Assembly (NCBI RefSeq): GCF_011682175.1
Contig: NZ_WHJG01000013.1
Span: 1 to 64,000 of the forward strand
Length of the DNA: 64,000 bases
Source: Massilia frigida
GTDB lineage: Bacteria; Pseudomonadota; Gammaproteobacteria; Burkholderiales; Burkholderiaceae_D
Direction: 5' to 3'
The position numbers and the translations under genes are program-made. Under the pieces are notes generated by a model. That model saw only the letters and a list, made by a program, of their open reading frames with translations. It was not told the DNA's origin and searched no databases. Position 1 is the stretch's first letter. Every line of letters starts with the position of its first letter. Positions 52,670-62,045 of the stretch are shown here, one piece after another.

Positions 52670-53116
52670 ATGGACCAAGCTACCCAGCCGCGCGCCATCG
52701 ATACCCTGCTCGCCAAATATAGCGAGAGCCACCTGAACCATACCAATGAAGTGATCCACTTCGTCTGCGTGCCCGTGATCGTGTTCACCCTGCTCGGGAT
52801 TGTCTGGTGGATCCACCCGTTCGCGGCCGTGGCCGTCACCTTGCTGTCGCTATGCTATTACTTCAAATTGTCGAAGCCGTTCGCGGCCGGCATGCTGGCG
52901 ATGTCGGCCGTGATGCTGGGCCTGCTCAGCCTGATGCCGCCCGCCACCGTGCTGCCGCTGTCGCTGGCCATCTTCGTGCTGGCATGGATCGGCCAGTTTA
53001 TCGGCCACAAGATCGAAGGCAAAAAACCCTCGTTCTTCGACGACCTGCGCTTCCTGCTGATCGGTCCGCTGTTCGTGCTGAGCTTCCTGTACCGCCGCCT
53101 GCACCTCGCGTGGTAG
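52670..53116 (+). CDS. Mpo1-like (DUF962) integral membrane protein
   Basis: 148 residues with four hydrophobic segments. It shows YSESHLNHTNEVIHFVCVPVI and WIGQFIGHKIEGKKPSFFDDLRFLLIGPLF, the His-rich pattern of the Mpo1/YGL010w family. The yeast member is an iron-dependent dioxygenase acting on 2-hydroxy fatty acids. The His set near both ends of the membrane part is retained, so the activity is plausible. A CCGGAG signal precedes the ATG. Confidence 0.88.
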   Translation: MDQATQPRAIDTLLAKYSESHLNHTNEVIHFVCVPVIVFTLLGIVWWIHPFAAVAVTLLSLCYYFKLSKPFAAGMLAMSAVMLGLLSLMPPATVLPLSLAIFVLAWIGQFIGHKIEGKKPSFFDDLRFLLIGPLFVLSFLYRRLHLAW

Positions 53117-53186
53117 ACAGGTTGGCGCGCTGACGCATTTATGGCGATGACGGGCAGGAAATTGAGAATGCCCATATACTTTCCGC

Positions 53187-54149
53187 ATGTCATCTCCACT
53201 CCTCTTCGCGATCGCGGCCCTGATCTGGGGCTCCACTTTTTTTGCCATCACCTTGCAGCTGGGCGAAGTCGCGCCGGCAGTGTCGGTGGTGTACCGCTTC
53301 GGCTTGGCGGCAGCCACCCTGTTTGCCTGGTGCCTGCTGCGCGGCGACAAGCTGCGCCTGCCGTGGCGCGCCCAGCGCTGGGTGATGCTGCAGGGATTCT
53401 TCACTTTTGCCCTGTCGTATGTGTGCACTTACGGGTCCGAGCAATACCTGGTGTCGGGCCTGGTGGCGGTACTGTTCGCGCTGATGGTGTTCTGGACTCC
53501 GATCTGCAGCCGCATCGCCTTCGGCACGCCGATTTCCTGGCGCACCTGGGCCGCCGGCATGATTGCCATCGCCGGCGTGACGATGCTGTTCTACCACTCG
53601 ATTGCCGGCGCCTGGCAAGACATCGCCGGCGGCGGCAGCGGCCACTTCCTGCTCGGCCTGGCGCTGGCCCTGGTCGCCACCATTGCCAGCTCGGCCGGCA
53701 CGGTGGTGGTGGCCAAGGTGCGCGAGCAATCGACGAACCTGATGCTGACCATGGCCTGGTCGATGTTCTGGGGCACCTCGATGGTGGCCCTCTGGGCGCT
53801 TGCGACCGGCCAGCAATTCGTGCTGCCCGCCGCGCCGCGCTACTGGATGGCACTGCTCTACCTGTCGCTGTTCGGCTCGGTCATCGCCTTCAACGCCTAC
53901 TTCACCCTGATCAACCGCATCGGCTCGCAAAAAGCCGTGTACATCGGCGTGGTCACGCCCGTCATTTCGGTGTTGCTGTCGATCCAGCTGGAACATTACC
54001 GGCCCGGCCCGGTCGAATGGCTGGGCATGGTCGTCTGCCTGGCCAGCGTCGCCTGGGCGCTGCGTGCGCCCGCGCCCGCCGCCGCATCCCCCGCTTCCAC
54101 CCAACCCGCGCCGGACGCCTGCCTGGCCGCCATTCCCGAGGTTCCATGA
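53187..54149 (+). CDS. EamA (DMT superfamily) transporter
   Basis: 320 residues with ten hydrophobic helices in two EamA repeats: IAALIWGSTFFAITLQLGEV at the N-terminus and a second set beginning near ALALVATIASSAGTVV. The C-terminal SVLLSIQLEHYRPGPVEWLGM matches the end of the second repeat. Probably exports amino acids or other small metabolites. It overlaps the next gene (ATGA), so the two are likely linked in function or expression. Confidence 0.88.
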   Translation: MSSPLLFAIAALIWGSTFFAITLQLGEVAPAVSVVYRFGLAAATLFAWCLLRGDKLRLPWRAQRWVMLQGFFTFALSYVCTYGSEQYLVSGLVAVLFALMVFWTPICSRIAFGTPISWRTWAAGMIAIAGVTMLFYHSIAGAWQDIAGGGSGHFLLGLALALVATIASSAGTVVVAKVREQSTNLMLTMAWSMFWGTSMVALWALATGQQFVLPAAPRYWMALLYLSLFGSVIAFNAYFTLINRIGSQKAVYIGVVTPVISVLLSIQLEHYRPGPVEWLGMVVCLASVAWALRAPAPAAASPASTQPAPDACLAAIPEVP

Positions 54150-54637
54150 ATTCCGACAACACCTTCACCATCCGCCCGGCGCAAGCGTCCGACGTCGCCC
54201 ATATTTACGGCATGATCGTCGAACTGGCCGTGTTCGAGAAACTCGAACACCTGGTCGTGGCCACCGAAGCGCAACTGCATGACGCCCTGTTCGGCGCGCG
54301 TCCCTCCTGCGAAGCGCTGGTCGGCGTGGAACATGGCGAGGTGGCCTGTTTCGCCTTGTTCTTCCACAATTTCTCCACCTTCCTCACGCGCAAGGGCCTG
54401 TACCTGGAAGACCTGTACGTCAAGCAAGTACACCGTGGAAAAGGTTACGGCAAACAAATGCTCGGCGCGCTGGCGCAACTGGCGGTGGAACGCCAGTGCG
54501 GCCGCTTCGAATGGTCGGTGCTCGACTGGAATGAAAACGCCATCAACTTTTACAAAAGCGTGGGTGCGCAACTCTTGCCGGACTGGCGTATCTGCCGCGT
54601 CGACGGCGACGCCCTCGGCAAGCTTGCAGCGTCCTGA
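54146..54637 (+). CDS. GNAT family N-acetyltransferase
   Basis: 163 residues from the ATG at 54146, overlapping the EamA stop by 4 nt. GNAT motif A is clear: LEDLYVKQVHRGKGYGKQMLGALAQLA, with R-G-K-G-Y-G binding the acetyl-CoA pyrophosphate, and then VLDWNENAINFYKSVGA. It resembles diamine or amino-acid acetyltransferases (GxxAxF-type N-terminus). Together with the exporter it may detoxify an amine; that is an inference. Confidence 0.88.
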   Translation: MNSDNTFTIRPAQASDVAHIYGMIVELAVFEKLEHLVVATEAQLHDALFGARPSCEALVGVEHGEVACFALFFHNFSTFLTRKGLYLEDLYVKQVHRGKGYGKQMLGALAQLAVERQCGRFEWSVLDWNENAINFYKSVGAQLLPDWRICRVDGDALGKLAAS

Positions 54638-54646
54638 AAAGAAAAA

Positions 54647-54687
54647 GCCCACGGGCTAAAATCACCGTGGGCAAACCCATTTTTTTC
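54647..54687 (+). terminator. Intrinsic terminator after the GNAT gene
   Basis: GCCCACGG at 54647-54654 pairs with CCGTGGGC at 54665-54672, a perfect 8-bp stem with a 10-nt loop. It is followed by a run of seven T at 54681-54687. It begins 9 nt after the GNAT stop. The remaining sequence to 54876 shows no gene. Confidence 0.85.
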
Positions 54688-54876
54688 GAATGGGGAGGGG
54701 AGACTGGAGTCAATCTACGGCTTCACTATAGTGGGCGGCTGCCGGTAATTCTTTAGCCTTTACAATTGCTTACCTCTGTTTAGAGCGGTAACTTGGTGTA
54801 AGCAATTATTATCCTCCCGAAAACGGCGTGCTTGACGCCGCGCAAACGCGTGCGCCAGCGTGCGCGCCACGCAACG

Positions 54877-56373
54877 CTAGCGGCGGCGCGCTATCAAGCG
54901 TTCCCCTGCTTCAAACAGCCCCTGTGTCAGCAAAGCCAGCAGCGCCGCCGGAATCGCGCCGGCCAGCAACATATCGTTATCGTTGAGCGCCAGGCCAATC
55001 GTGATGCGCTCGCCGAAACCGCCGGCGCCGATGAAGGCCGCAATCGTGGCCGTTCCCACGCTCATCACCGCCGCCGTCTTGATGCCCGCCAAAATCACCG
55101 GCAAGGCCAGCGGCAGCTCGACATGGACCAGCGTCGCGCGCCGGTCCAGCCCCAGCGCCAGCGCCGCCGTGCGCAAGCCCTGCGGCACGCCCAACAGGCC
55201 GGTGCAGGTATTGCGCACGATCGGCAGCAGCGCGTACACGAACAGCGCCACCAGCGCCGGCACGGTGCCGATCATGCCCAGCAGCGGGATCAGGATCGCC
55301 AGCAAGGCCAGCGACGGCACCGTCTGCAGCATGCCGGCCAGCGCCAGCACCGTTTGCCGCAGGCGCGGCGCGAACGCGGCCACGATCCCCAGCGGAATGC
55401 CGGCCAGGCAGGCCAGCAGCACCGATGCCAGCACCAGCACCACGTGCTGGCGCGTCAGGGTCCACAGGCTGGCATCGAACATCTTGCCCATCAGGCCAGC
55501 GCGCGCCGCCCCTTGGGCGCCCTTGGCGGGAGTCAGCCAGTTTTTGGCCACGGCGGCGAAACTCTTCCCTTCCAGTTCCACTTGCGCGTTCATGGCGATC
55601 ATCTGTTCGGCCGTGATGCGCCCTTCCAGTTGCGCGATGGCCGCCCACGCGGCCGGAAAGCGCTGCGGCGCATCGAGCCGGTACAGCAGCATGGCGTCGT
55701 AACGCGGAAAATAACCCAGGTCGTCCTTGAGCACGCGCAGGCCGTACTGGCGAATCTTGGCGTCGGTCGAGTAAATGTCGATCACGTCGACCTGGCGCTG
55801 CGCCAGGGCCTCGTAGGCGATGCCGTGATCGAGGCCGCGCGGCGTGTGCGGCAAGCCGTAGCGCTGCTTGAGGCCCGGCCAGCCATCGGCGCGGCCGATG
55901 AATTCGTGCGACAGGCCGAGCTTGAGCGCCGGCTGGCGCGCCAGGTCCGACAGGCTGTCGATGCCCTTGCTGTCGGCGCGCATGGCCAGCGCATAGGTAT
56001 TGTTAAAACCCAGCGGCAGCGCCACGCCCAGGCCCATGGGTTTCAGGGCCGCGCGCATCTGGTCGAGCGAACTGGCGGACGTGTTCTTGAGGATTTCGAG
56101 ATCGATCGTGCCCCTATATTCGGGATACACGTCGATGCTGCCGGCCTGCAGGGCGGCCAGCACGATCGCCGTATTGCCCAGGCCCTGGCGGTGTTCGGCC
56201 CTGGCGCCGTGGGCGGCCGCAGCCTGGGTCAGCACTTCGCCCAGGATGTACGACTCGGTAAAGCGCTTGGAACCGACGCGCAGGGGTTCGCCATCGGCCG
56301 CCGTGGCGGCGCCTCCAAGGACCAGCGTAAAGACAGATAGCCAGCGCAAGGCCGTGGCAAAAAAGGTGCGCAC
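54877..56373 (-). CDS. ABC transporter binding protein-permease fusion (betaine/histidine type)
   Basis: 498 residues from a GTG at 56373 with GGGAGA at 5-nt spacing; the frame continues upstream through hutI. A signal peptide ends near GGAATAAD. Residues about 30-300 are an OpuAC/ProX-like binding domain (VGSKRFTESYILGEVL, VYPEYRGT). Residues about 315-498 are the permease with ABC inner-membrane helices (LALPVILAGIKTAAVMSVGTATIAAFIGAGGFGE). The binding domain comes first, the reverse of the better-known permease-first fusions. No ATPase gene is visible. Lying 17 nt after hutI, it may import histidine, urocanate or betaines, as the related HutXWV system of Sinorhizobium does. Confidence 0.87.
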   Translation of the reverse strand: MRTFFATALRWLSVFTLVLGGAATAADGEPLRVGSKRFTESYILGEVLTQAAAAHGARAEHRQGLGNTAIVLAALQAGSIDVYPEYRGTIDLEILKNTSASSLDQMRAALKPMGLGVALPLGFNNTYALAMRADSKGIDSLSDLARQPALKLGLSHEFIGRADGWPGLKQRYGLPHTPRGLDHGIAYEALAQRQVDVIDIYSTDAKIRQYGLRVLKDDLGYFPRYDAMLLYRLDAPQRFPAAWAAIAQLEGRITAEQMIAMNAQVELEGKSFAAVAKNWLTPAKGAQGAARAGLMGKMFDASLWTLTRQHVVLVLASVLLACLAGIPLGIVAAFAPRLRQTVLALAGMLQTVPSLALLAILIPLLGMIGTVPALVALFVYALLPIVRNTCTGLLGVPQGLRTAALALGLDRRATLVHVELPLALPVILAGIKTAAVMSVGTATIAAFIGAGGFGERITIGLALNDNDMLLAGAIPAALLALLTQGLFEAGERLIARRR

Positions 56374-56390
56374 GGCACTCTCCCGAAAAT

Positions 56391-57662
56391 TTAACCGGGC
56401 AAGCTTACCACCGGTTTGCGCAGCACGCCCGCATTGACCACCGCGCGGCAGGGATTGAAACCGATCGCGTACGACAGGTCGGCCGGCCGCGCGATATCCC
56501 ACAGCGCGAAGTCGGCGCGCTTGCCGACCGCCAGCGAGCCGATGTCGGCATCGCGCCCGAGCGCGCGCGCGGCGTGGATGGTGGCGCCGGCCAGCGCTTC
56601 CTGCGGCGTCACCCGCCACAGGGTGCAGGCCATGTTCATCGCCAGCAGGATCGACGTCATCGGCGAGGTGCCGGGATTGCAGTCGGTGGCCACCGCCATC
56701 GGCACGCCGGAGGCGCGCAGGGCCGCCACCGGCGGCTGCACGGTATCGCGCAGGAAGTAGTAAGCACCCGGCAGCAGCACCGCCACCGTGCCGGATGCCG
56801 CCATCGCATCGATGCCGGCCAGGCTGAGGTGTTCGAGGTGGTCGGCCGACAGTCCGCCGAAGCGCGCCACCAGTTCGGCCCCACCCTGGTCCGACAGCTG
56901 CTCCGCATGCAGCTTGACCGGCAGGCCGTGGCGCCGCGCCGCCTCGAAAATGCGCTCGGTCTGGGCGCTGGAAAAGCCGATGCGCTCGCAAAAAGCGTCG
57001 ACCGCATCGGCCAGGCCCAGGGCCGCCAGTTGCGGCAGCATGCGCTGGCAGATCTCGTCGACATAGTCGTCGGCGCGGCCGGCAAATTCCGGCGGCAGCG
57101 CATGCGCGCCGAGGAAGGTGGTGGACACGCTCACCGGCAGCACCTGCCCCACGCGGCGCGCCACGCGCAGCATCTTGGCCTCGTCGTCCAGGGTCAGGCC
57201 ATAGCCGGACTTGATTTCGAGCGTGGTCACGCCTTCGGCCAGCAGGCTGGCCACGCGCGCAAGGCTCTGGCGCAGCAGCTCATCTTCCGATGCGGCGCGG
57301 GTGGCGCGCACGGTCGACATGATGCCGCCACCTGACTTGGCAATATCTTCATAGGTGGCGCCATTGAGGCGCGCCTCGAATTCGTCGCTGCGGTTGCCCG
57401 CGTGGACAATATGCGTGTGGCAGTCGACCAGGCCGGGCGTGAGCCAGCAGCCGCCGCCATCGTGCACGCTGGCGGCCGGCGGCGCCTCGGCGCGCGGCCC
57501 GAGCCAGGCGATGCGTCCATCCTTTACCGCAATCGCGCCGTCGCGCAGTTCGCCGTAGCCCTGCTCCATGGTGGCCAGGTGCACATTGGTAAAGAGCGCG
57601 TCGCATAGCGCGTCGCATAGCGCGTCGCATAGCGCGTCGCATCGCGCGTCGCAGGATGTCAT
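56391..57662 (-). CDS. hutI: HutI: imidazolonepropionase
   Basis: 423 residues. Metal-dependent amidohydrolase: [20 protein letters not shown] near residue 78, EIKSGYGL, the ligand His in [12 protein letters not shown], and [12 protein letters not shown]. It opens 4-imidazolone-5-propanoate to formimidoylglutamate. The N-terminus is expanded by a repeat: the peptide begins MTSCDAR and then repeats CDAL before [10 protein letters not shown], which is where the usual domain starts. The last of the catabolic hut genes, 3 nt after hutD. Confidence 0.93.
   Translation of the reverse strand: MTSCDARCDALCDALCDALCDALFTNVHLATMEQGYGELRDGAIAVKDGRIAWLGPRAEAPPAASVHDGGGCWLTPGLVDCHTHIVHAGNRSDEFEARLNGATYEDIAKSGGGIMSTVRATRAASEDELLRQSLARVASLLAEGVTTLEIKSGYGLTLDDEAKMLRVARRVGQVLPVSVSTTFLGAHALPPEFAGRADDYVDEICQRMLPQLAALGLADAVDAFCERIGFSSAQTERIFEAARRHGLPVKLHAEQLSDQGGAELVARFGGLSADHLEHLSLAGIDAMAASGTVAVLLPGAYYFLRDTVQPPVAALRASGVPMAVATDCNPGTSPMTSILLAMNMACTLWRVTPQEALAGATIHAARALGRDADIGSLAVGKRADFALWDIARPADLSYAIGFNPCRAVVNAGVLRKPVVSLPG
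57597..57653 (-). repeat. 12-bp tandem repeat in the 5' end of hutI
   Basis: Minus-strand units GCGCTATGCGAC at 57635-57624, 57623-57612 and 57611-57600, preceded by the variant GCGCGATGCGAC at 57647-57636 and followed by a partial GCG. They encode Ala-Leu-Cys-Asp repeats within HutI. The unit differs from the paaX repeat (GCGCTAGGCGAC) at a single base. Confidence 0.9.
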
Positions 57663-57665
57663 CGG

Positions 57666-58250
57666 CTAGTCCTCATGGAAGTAAATATCGACAATGAAAA
57701 TTGTCGCCTGGCCCGCTTCGAGCGTCCAGATGGATTCGCCCTCGAACAGCACCGCGTCGTAGCGCACCATGCCGATCCGCTCATCGTCGCCGCTCACTTC
57801 CAGGCTGTCGCCTTCGGCCAGGAACAAGATCGTCACATCGGCGCGGGTGGCAAAGCCGGACGTGCCCGACAGGCTGCGCTTGCCCAGCTGGTGCGAACAG
57901 CGCGCGCGCCGCGTCATGACGTTGAAGTCCGTGGTCGGCCGCTCGCCGACGGTGGCGATGACTTGCGCTTCGCCGGCAAACTCCAGCACCGGATCGTCGT
58001 CGCCCAGCACAAAGCGGCTGTCACCATCGATATCGAGCGTCACGCCCGGGCCGTCGACCAGCGCCAGGGTGCGGTCGATGCCGGCAAAGACCGAAAACGG
58101 TCCGCTGCTGGCGATGGTAGCGAGACTGATGCGCCAATCAAACGTGTCGAGCCCCGCCAGCGGCGGCGAAATGGCGATTTCGGTGGTGCTGCCGCCGCCG
58201 TTCTTCCACGGGGACGCTTCCAGGCTGGCATAGGGAATCAGGATGGTCAT
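57666..58250 (-). CDS. hutD: HutD family protein
   Basis: 194 residues. The HutD/Ves cupin pattern is present: an N-terminal ASLEASPWKNGGGSTTEIA, then FDWRISLATIASSGPFSVF and a C-terminal beta stretch. HutD is conserved in hut operons, and in Pseudomonas it is thought to limit hut expression, perhaps by binding formylglutamate. It overlaps hutF by 4 nt and lies 3 nt before hutI, so translation is coupled. Confidence 0.9.
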   Translation of the reverse strand: MTILIPYASLEASPWKNGGGSTTEIAISPPLAGLDTFDWRISLATIASSGPFSVFAGIDRTLALVDGPGVTLDIDGDSRFVLGDDDPVLEFAGEAQVIATVGERPTTDFNVMTRRARCSHQLGKRSLSGTSGFATRADVTILFLAEGDSLEVSGDDERIGMVRYDAVLFEGESIWTLEAGQATIFIVDIYFHED

Positions 58251-59620
58251 GGTCGTAGCTTGCGCAGTTCGGCGATGGTCTGTTTGTAGCGCTGCGCAAT
58301 CGCCGTTTGCGCAATGTGCTCGTGATTGCGCACGACCCAGCGGCCGCCCACCATCACATCCCTGACAAGATTGTCGTTACCGCAGAAGAGGAAGCTGCCC
58401 AGCACATCCTCCGGACCGATGCCGGCCAGGTTGGGATGCTCGCTGTCGAGCACCAGCAGGTCGGCCCGTTTGCCGGCCGCCAGCACGCCCACCGGGCGCC
58501 CGCTGGCCTGGGCTCCGCCATGCAAGGCACTTTGCCACAAAAAGTCGCCGACGCGGCGCTGCGTTGGAGAGGCCGCCACATTGCGCTTCTGGTGCAGCAG
58601 GCGCTGGCCGTATTCGAGCCAGCGCAATTCCTCCACCGGCGACTGCGACACGTGGCTGTCGCTGCCGATGCCGATGCGCCCGCCGGCCGCCAGATAAGGC
58701 GCGAGCGGAAACAGGCCGTCGCCCAGGTTCGCTTCCGTGGTCGGGCACAGGCCCGCCACCGCGCCGCTGGCTGCCAGCGCGGCGGTTTCGCCTTGGTCCA
58801 GATGGGTGGCATGCACCAGGCACCAGCGCGCATCGAGCGCCACCTGCTCCATCAAATAGCGTACCGGGCGCTGTCCGGTCAACGCCAAACACTGTTCCAC
58901 CTCGCCCTGCTGCTCGGCGATGTGGATATGCAGCGGACGGGCCGCTGGCAGCGCCGCCAGCACCTCGCGGATCTGGCCCGCCGACGCCGCGCGCAGCGAA
59001 TGCGGGGCCACGCCGACTTCGACCTGGCTACTACGCAAAGGTTCGAGCGCGTCGACGATGCGCAGCACGTCGGCGGCATCGGTGCGGAAGCGCTGCTGCT
59101 CCGGCGCCAGCGGTTTTTCGCCAAAGCCCGCGTAGCTGTACAACACCGGCAGCATGGTCACGCCAATGCCGGCCAGGTGCGCCGCGGCGACCACGCGTTC
59201 GGCCGTTTCCGCCGGCCGCGCGTACAGCGCGCCATCCTGGTCGCGCTGCACGTAATGGAATTCGCACACCGATGTGTAACCGTGGCGCAGGCATTCCGAG
59301 AACAGCTGCGCGGCGATGGCCTCGATATGCTGCGGCGTGATATTGCGCGCGAAGCGATACATCAGCTGGCGCCAGGTCCAGAAGCTGTCCGGCCCCTCGC
59401 CAGCGGTTTCGGTCAGGCCGCCAAGGGCGCGCTGGAAAGCGTGCGAATGGAGGTTGACCATGCCCGGCAAGACCAGGTCGGCGATTGGCTCGCCGGCATG
59501 CACGGCGCCCGGCGCAACCGTCAGCAGGGTGCCGCCGGCATCCCATTCGAGCAGGACGTTGGCCTCCCAGCCGTGCGCCAGCAAGGCCTGGCGCGCAAAC
59601 AGGGTGCACGGCTCGCTCAT
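58247..59620 (-). CDS. hutF: HutF: formimidoylglutamate deiminase
   Basis: 457 residues. An amidohydrolase with LVLPGMVNLHSHAFQRALGG, GVAPHSLRAAS, HIHIAEQQGEVEQCL and GIGSDSHVSQSPVEELRWLEYGQRL, the HutF form. It deiminates N-formimidoyl-L-glutamate to N-formylglutamate with release of ammonia, the first half of the two-step branch that avoids formamide. It overlaps hutG and hutD by 4 nt each. Confidence 0.95.
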   Translation of the reverse strand: MSEPCTLFARQALLAHGWEANVLLEWDAGGTLLTVAPGAVHAGEPIADLVLPGMVNLHSHAFQRALGGLTETAGEGPDSFWTWRQLMYRFARNITPQHIEAIAAQLFSECLRHGYTSVCEFHYVQRDQDGALYARPAETAERVVAAAHLAGIGVTMLPVLYSYAGFGEKPLAPEQQRFRTDAADVLRIVDALEPLRSSQVEVGVAPHSLRAASAGQIREVLAALPAARPLHIHIAEQQGEVEQCLALTGQRPVRYLMEQVALDARWCLVHATHLDQGETAALAASGAVAGLCPTTEANLGDGLFPLAPYLAAGGRIGIGSDSHVSQSPVEELRWLEYGQRLLHQKRNVAASPTQRRVGDFLWQSALHGGAQASGRPVGVLAAGKRADLLVLDSEHPNLAGIGPEDVLGSFLFCGNDNLVRDVMVGGRWVVRNHEHIAQTAIAQRYKQTIAELRKLRP

Positions 59621-60405
59621 GAGCGCACCCAGTCCAGCGCCGCTTCGGTAAGTTGACGCAGCAGCGGCTGGACCTCGGCCGCGACCTGCGCCCGGTAAGC
59701 GAACGGCGCGTGTTCATCCATGTACAGGTCCTGGCACATCTCCAGCTGGATCGCATGCACGTTCGCGTCGGGCTGGCCGTAGTGGCGCGTGATGTAGCCC
59801 CCCTTGAAGCGCCCGTTGACAGCGACCGAAAAACGGTCCTGCGCCTGCGCCACGCCTACCACGGCCTGTTCCAGCCCCGGCGCGCACGACGTGCCCTGGG
59901 CGCTGCCGAAATTGAGGTCCGGCAGGCGCCCCTCGAAAAAGCGCGGCACCACCGAGGCGATCGAATGCGCATCCCACAGCACGACCCTGCCGTGCAGCGC
60001 CAGCAGGCGGTCGATTTCGGAACGCAGTTGGCGGTGGTACGGCTGCCAGTAACGCACCAGCCGTCCGCGCACGTCATGTTCATCTGGCGCCTGGCCGTCC
60101 CTGTACAAGGCGGCGTTGCCGAAGGTGTCGACCGGACAAAGCCCGGTCGTATCCATGCCCGGATACAGGTTGGTGTCTTCCGGCGGGCGATTCAGGTCGA
60201 TCACATAGCGCGACCAGCGCGCCGCCAGGGTCGACGCGCCCATCTCCTTCAAAAAACCGTACAGCTGCGCCAGGTGCCAGTCGGTGTCGGGACGAGCCAG
60301 CGCGTCAGGCGAGAAGCGCGCCGCGATGTCGTCCGGGATGTCGGTGCCCACGTGCGGCATCGACACCAGCAAAGCAATACTGCCCGCCTTGAAGTCAAAA
60401 TCCAT
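59617..60405 (-). CDS. hutG: HutG: N-formylglutamate deformylase
   Basis: 262 residues. FGH/N-formylglutamate amidohydrolase family: ALLVSMPHVGTDIPDDIAARF, WDAHSIASVVPRFFEGRLPDLNFG, and HYGQPDANVHAIQLEMCQDLYMDE near the C-terminus, with likely metal-binding His and Glu residues. It yields glutamate and formate, completing the HutF/HutG route. It is 40 nt after hutH and overlaps hutF. Confidence 0.95.
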   Translation of the reverse strand: MDFDFKAGSIALLVSMPHVGTDIPDDIAARFSPDALARPDTDWHLAQLYGFLKEMGASTLAARWSRYVIDLNRPPEDTNLYPGMDTTGLCPVDTFGNAALYRDGQAPDEHDVRGRLVRYWQPYHRQLRSEIDRLLALHGRVVLWDAHSIASVVPRFFEGRLPDLNFGSAQGTSCAPGLEQAVVGVAQAQDRFSVAVNGRFKGGYITRHYGQPDANVHAIQLEMCQDLYMDEHAPFAYRAQVAAEVQPLLRQLTEAALDWVRS

Positions 60406-60445
60406 GATCGCCCACCTTTACCTTTTTTGCATTATGGCCTGATTA

Positions 60446-62011
60446 TCAATTCGACGGCACAGCGCTGTACAGCGCCGCGAACAGCGGCTTGCAGGAAGCA
60501 CTCAACTCGCCGTCCAGCACCATCTGGCGCGCCGCCTCGATATCCGGGGCAAAAAAGCGGTCGGCATCAAAGAACGGCACCTTCTGGCGCAGTTGCTGGT
60601 GCACGTGCTCCAGGTGCGGCGAAGACGTGAGCGGACGGTGGAAATCGATCCCCTGCGCCGCCGCCAGCAGCTCGATGGCGACAATCACCGCCGTATTGTG
60701 CGCCATCTCGTCCAGGCGGCGCGCCGCGAAGGTCGCCATGCTCACATGGTCTTCCTGGTTGGCCGAGGTGGGCAGGCTGTCCACGCTGGCCGGGTGGGCC
60801 AGCGACTTGTTTTCCGACGCCAGCGCGGCGGCGGTGACGTGAGCGATCATGAAACCCGAATTGACGCCCGGTTCGCGCACCAGGAACGGCGGAAGACCCG
60901 ACAAGGTGGCGTCGATCAGCAGCGCGATGCGGCGTTCGGCCAGGCCGCCGATTTCGGCGATCGCCAGCGCCAGCGTGTCGGCCGCGAAGGCGACCGGCTC
61001 GGCGTGGAAGTTCCCGCCCGAGATGATCTCGCCGGTGTCGGCGAAGATCAGCGGATTGTCGGTGACGGCATTCGCCTCGATCAGCAGGGTGCGCGACACG
61101 TTCGCGATCAGGTCCATGATCGCGCCCATGACTTGCGGCTGGCAGCGCAGGCTGTACGGGTCCTGCACGCGCTCGTCGCCGACCAGGTGCGAGGCGCGGA
61201 TCGCGCTCGACGCCACCAGTTGCCGATAAATGGCGGCCGCCGCGATCTGGCCCGGCTGGCCGCGCACTTCATGCACGCGCGCGTCGAACGGCGCATCGCT
61301 GCCCTTGGCCGCATCCAGCGACAGGGAACCGGCCACCATGGCCGCTTCCAGCAGGCGTTCGGTCATGAACAGGCCATGCAGCGCCAGCGCGGTCGAAACC
61401 TGGGTGCCGTTGATCAGCGCCAGCCCTTCCTTGGGACCGAGCACCACCGGCTCGATGCCGGCCGCCTTGAGCGCGTCAAGCGCTTCGAGCAGCTCGCCGT
61501 TCACGCGCACCTGGCCCACGCCCAGCATGGCCAGCGTCATGTGCGCCAGCGGCGCCAGGTCGCCCGAGGCGCCGACCGAGCCCTTGGCCGGAATGGCCGG
61601 CATGATGCCGGCGTTGTACAGCGCGATCAGGGTATCGATGATGAGCGGCCGCACGCCCGAAAAGCCGCGCGCCAGGCTGCCGATTTTCATCAGCATGATC
61701 AGGCGCACCACCGCGTCCGACAGCAGCGCGCCGGTGCCGACCGAGTGCGACAGGATCAGGTTGCGCTGCAATTCTTCCAGCTTTTCGTCCGGGATGCGGG
61801 TCTTGGCCAGGATGCCGAAACCGGTATTGATGCCGTAGGCGGCGTCGCCCTTGGCGACGATGGCGTCCACCGCCGCGGCCGAGGCCCTGATGACGGGGTA
61901 AGCCGATGGCGCCAGCGTCAGCGCGCCTGGCGCGGCCCACACAGCGCGCAGGTCGGCCATGCTCATTGCGCCGGGAGTGAGGGTCCAGCCTTGGTTCGAA
62001 GTCGTGTTCAT
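60446..62011 (-). CDS. hutH: HutH: histidine ammonia-lyase
   Basis: 521 residues. The autocatalytic MIO triad Ala148-Ser149-Gly150 lies in [16 protein letters not shown]. Other marks are [15 protein letters not shown] near residue 59 and SREPGVN-type substrate segments toward the end. It converts histidine to urocanate and ammonia. It starts 34 nt after the hutU stop. Urocanate is the usual inducer that lifts HutC repression. Confidence 0.96.
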   Translation of the reverse strand: MNTTSNQGWTLTPGAMSMADLRAVWAAPGALTLAPSAYPVIRASAAAVDAIVAKGDAAYGINTGFGILAKTRIPDEKLEELQRNLILSHSVGTGALLSDAVVRLIMLMKIGSLARGFSGVRPLIIDTLIALYNAGIMPAIPAKGSVGASGDLAPLAHMTLAMLGVGQVRVNGELLEALDALKAAGIEPVVLGPKEGLALINGTQVSTALALHGLFMTERLLEAAMVAGSLSLDAAKGSDAPFDARVHEVRGQPGQIAAAAIYRQLVASSAIRASHLVGDERVQDPYSLRCQPQVMGAIMDLIANVSRTLLIEANAVTDNPLIFADTGEIISGGNFHAEPVAFAADTLALAIAEIGGLAERRIALLIDATLSGLPPFLVREPGVNSGFMIAHVTAAALASENKSLAHPASVDSLPTSANQEDHVSMATFAARRLDEMAHNTAVIVAIELLAAAQGIDFHRPLTSSPHLEHVHQQLRQKVPFFDADRFFAPDIEAARQMVLDGELSASCKPLFAALYSAVPSN

Positions 62012-62045
62012 GTTTGCTCTGTTCAGATATGCGTGATTGGCGGAG

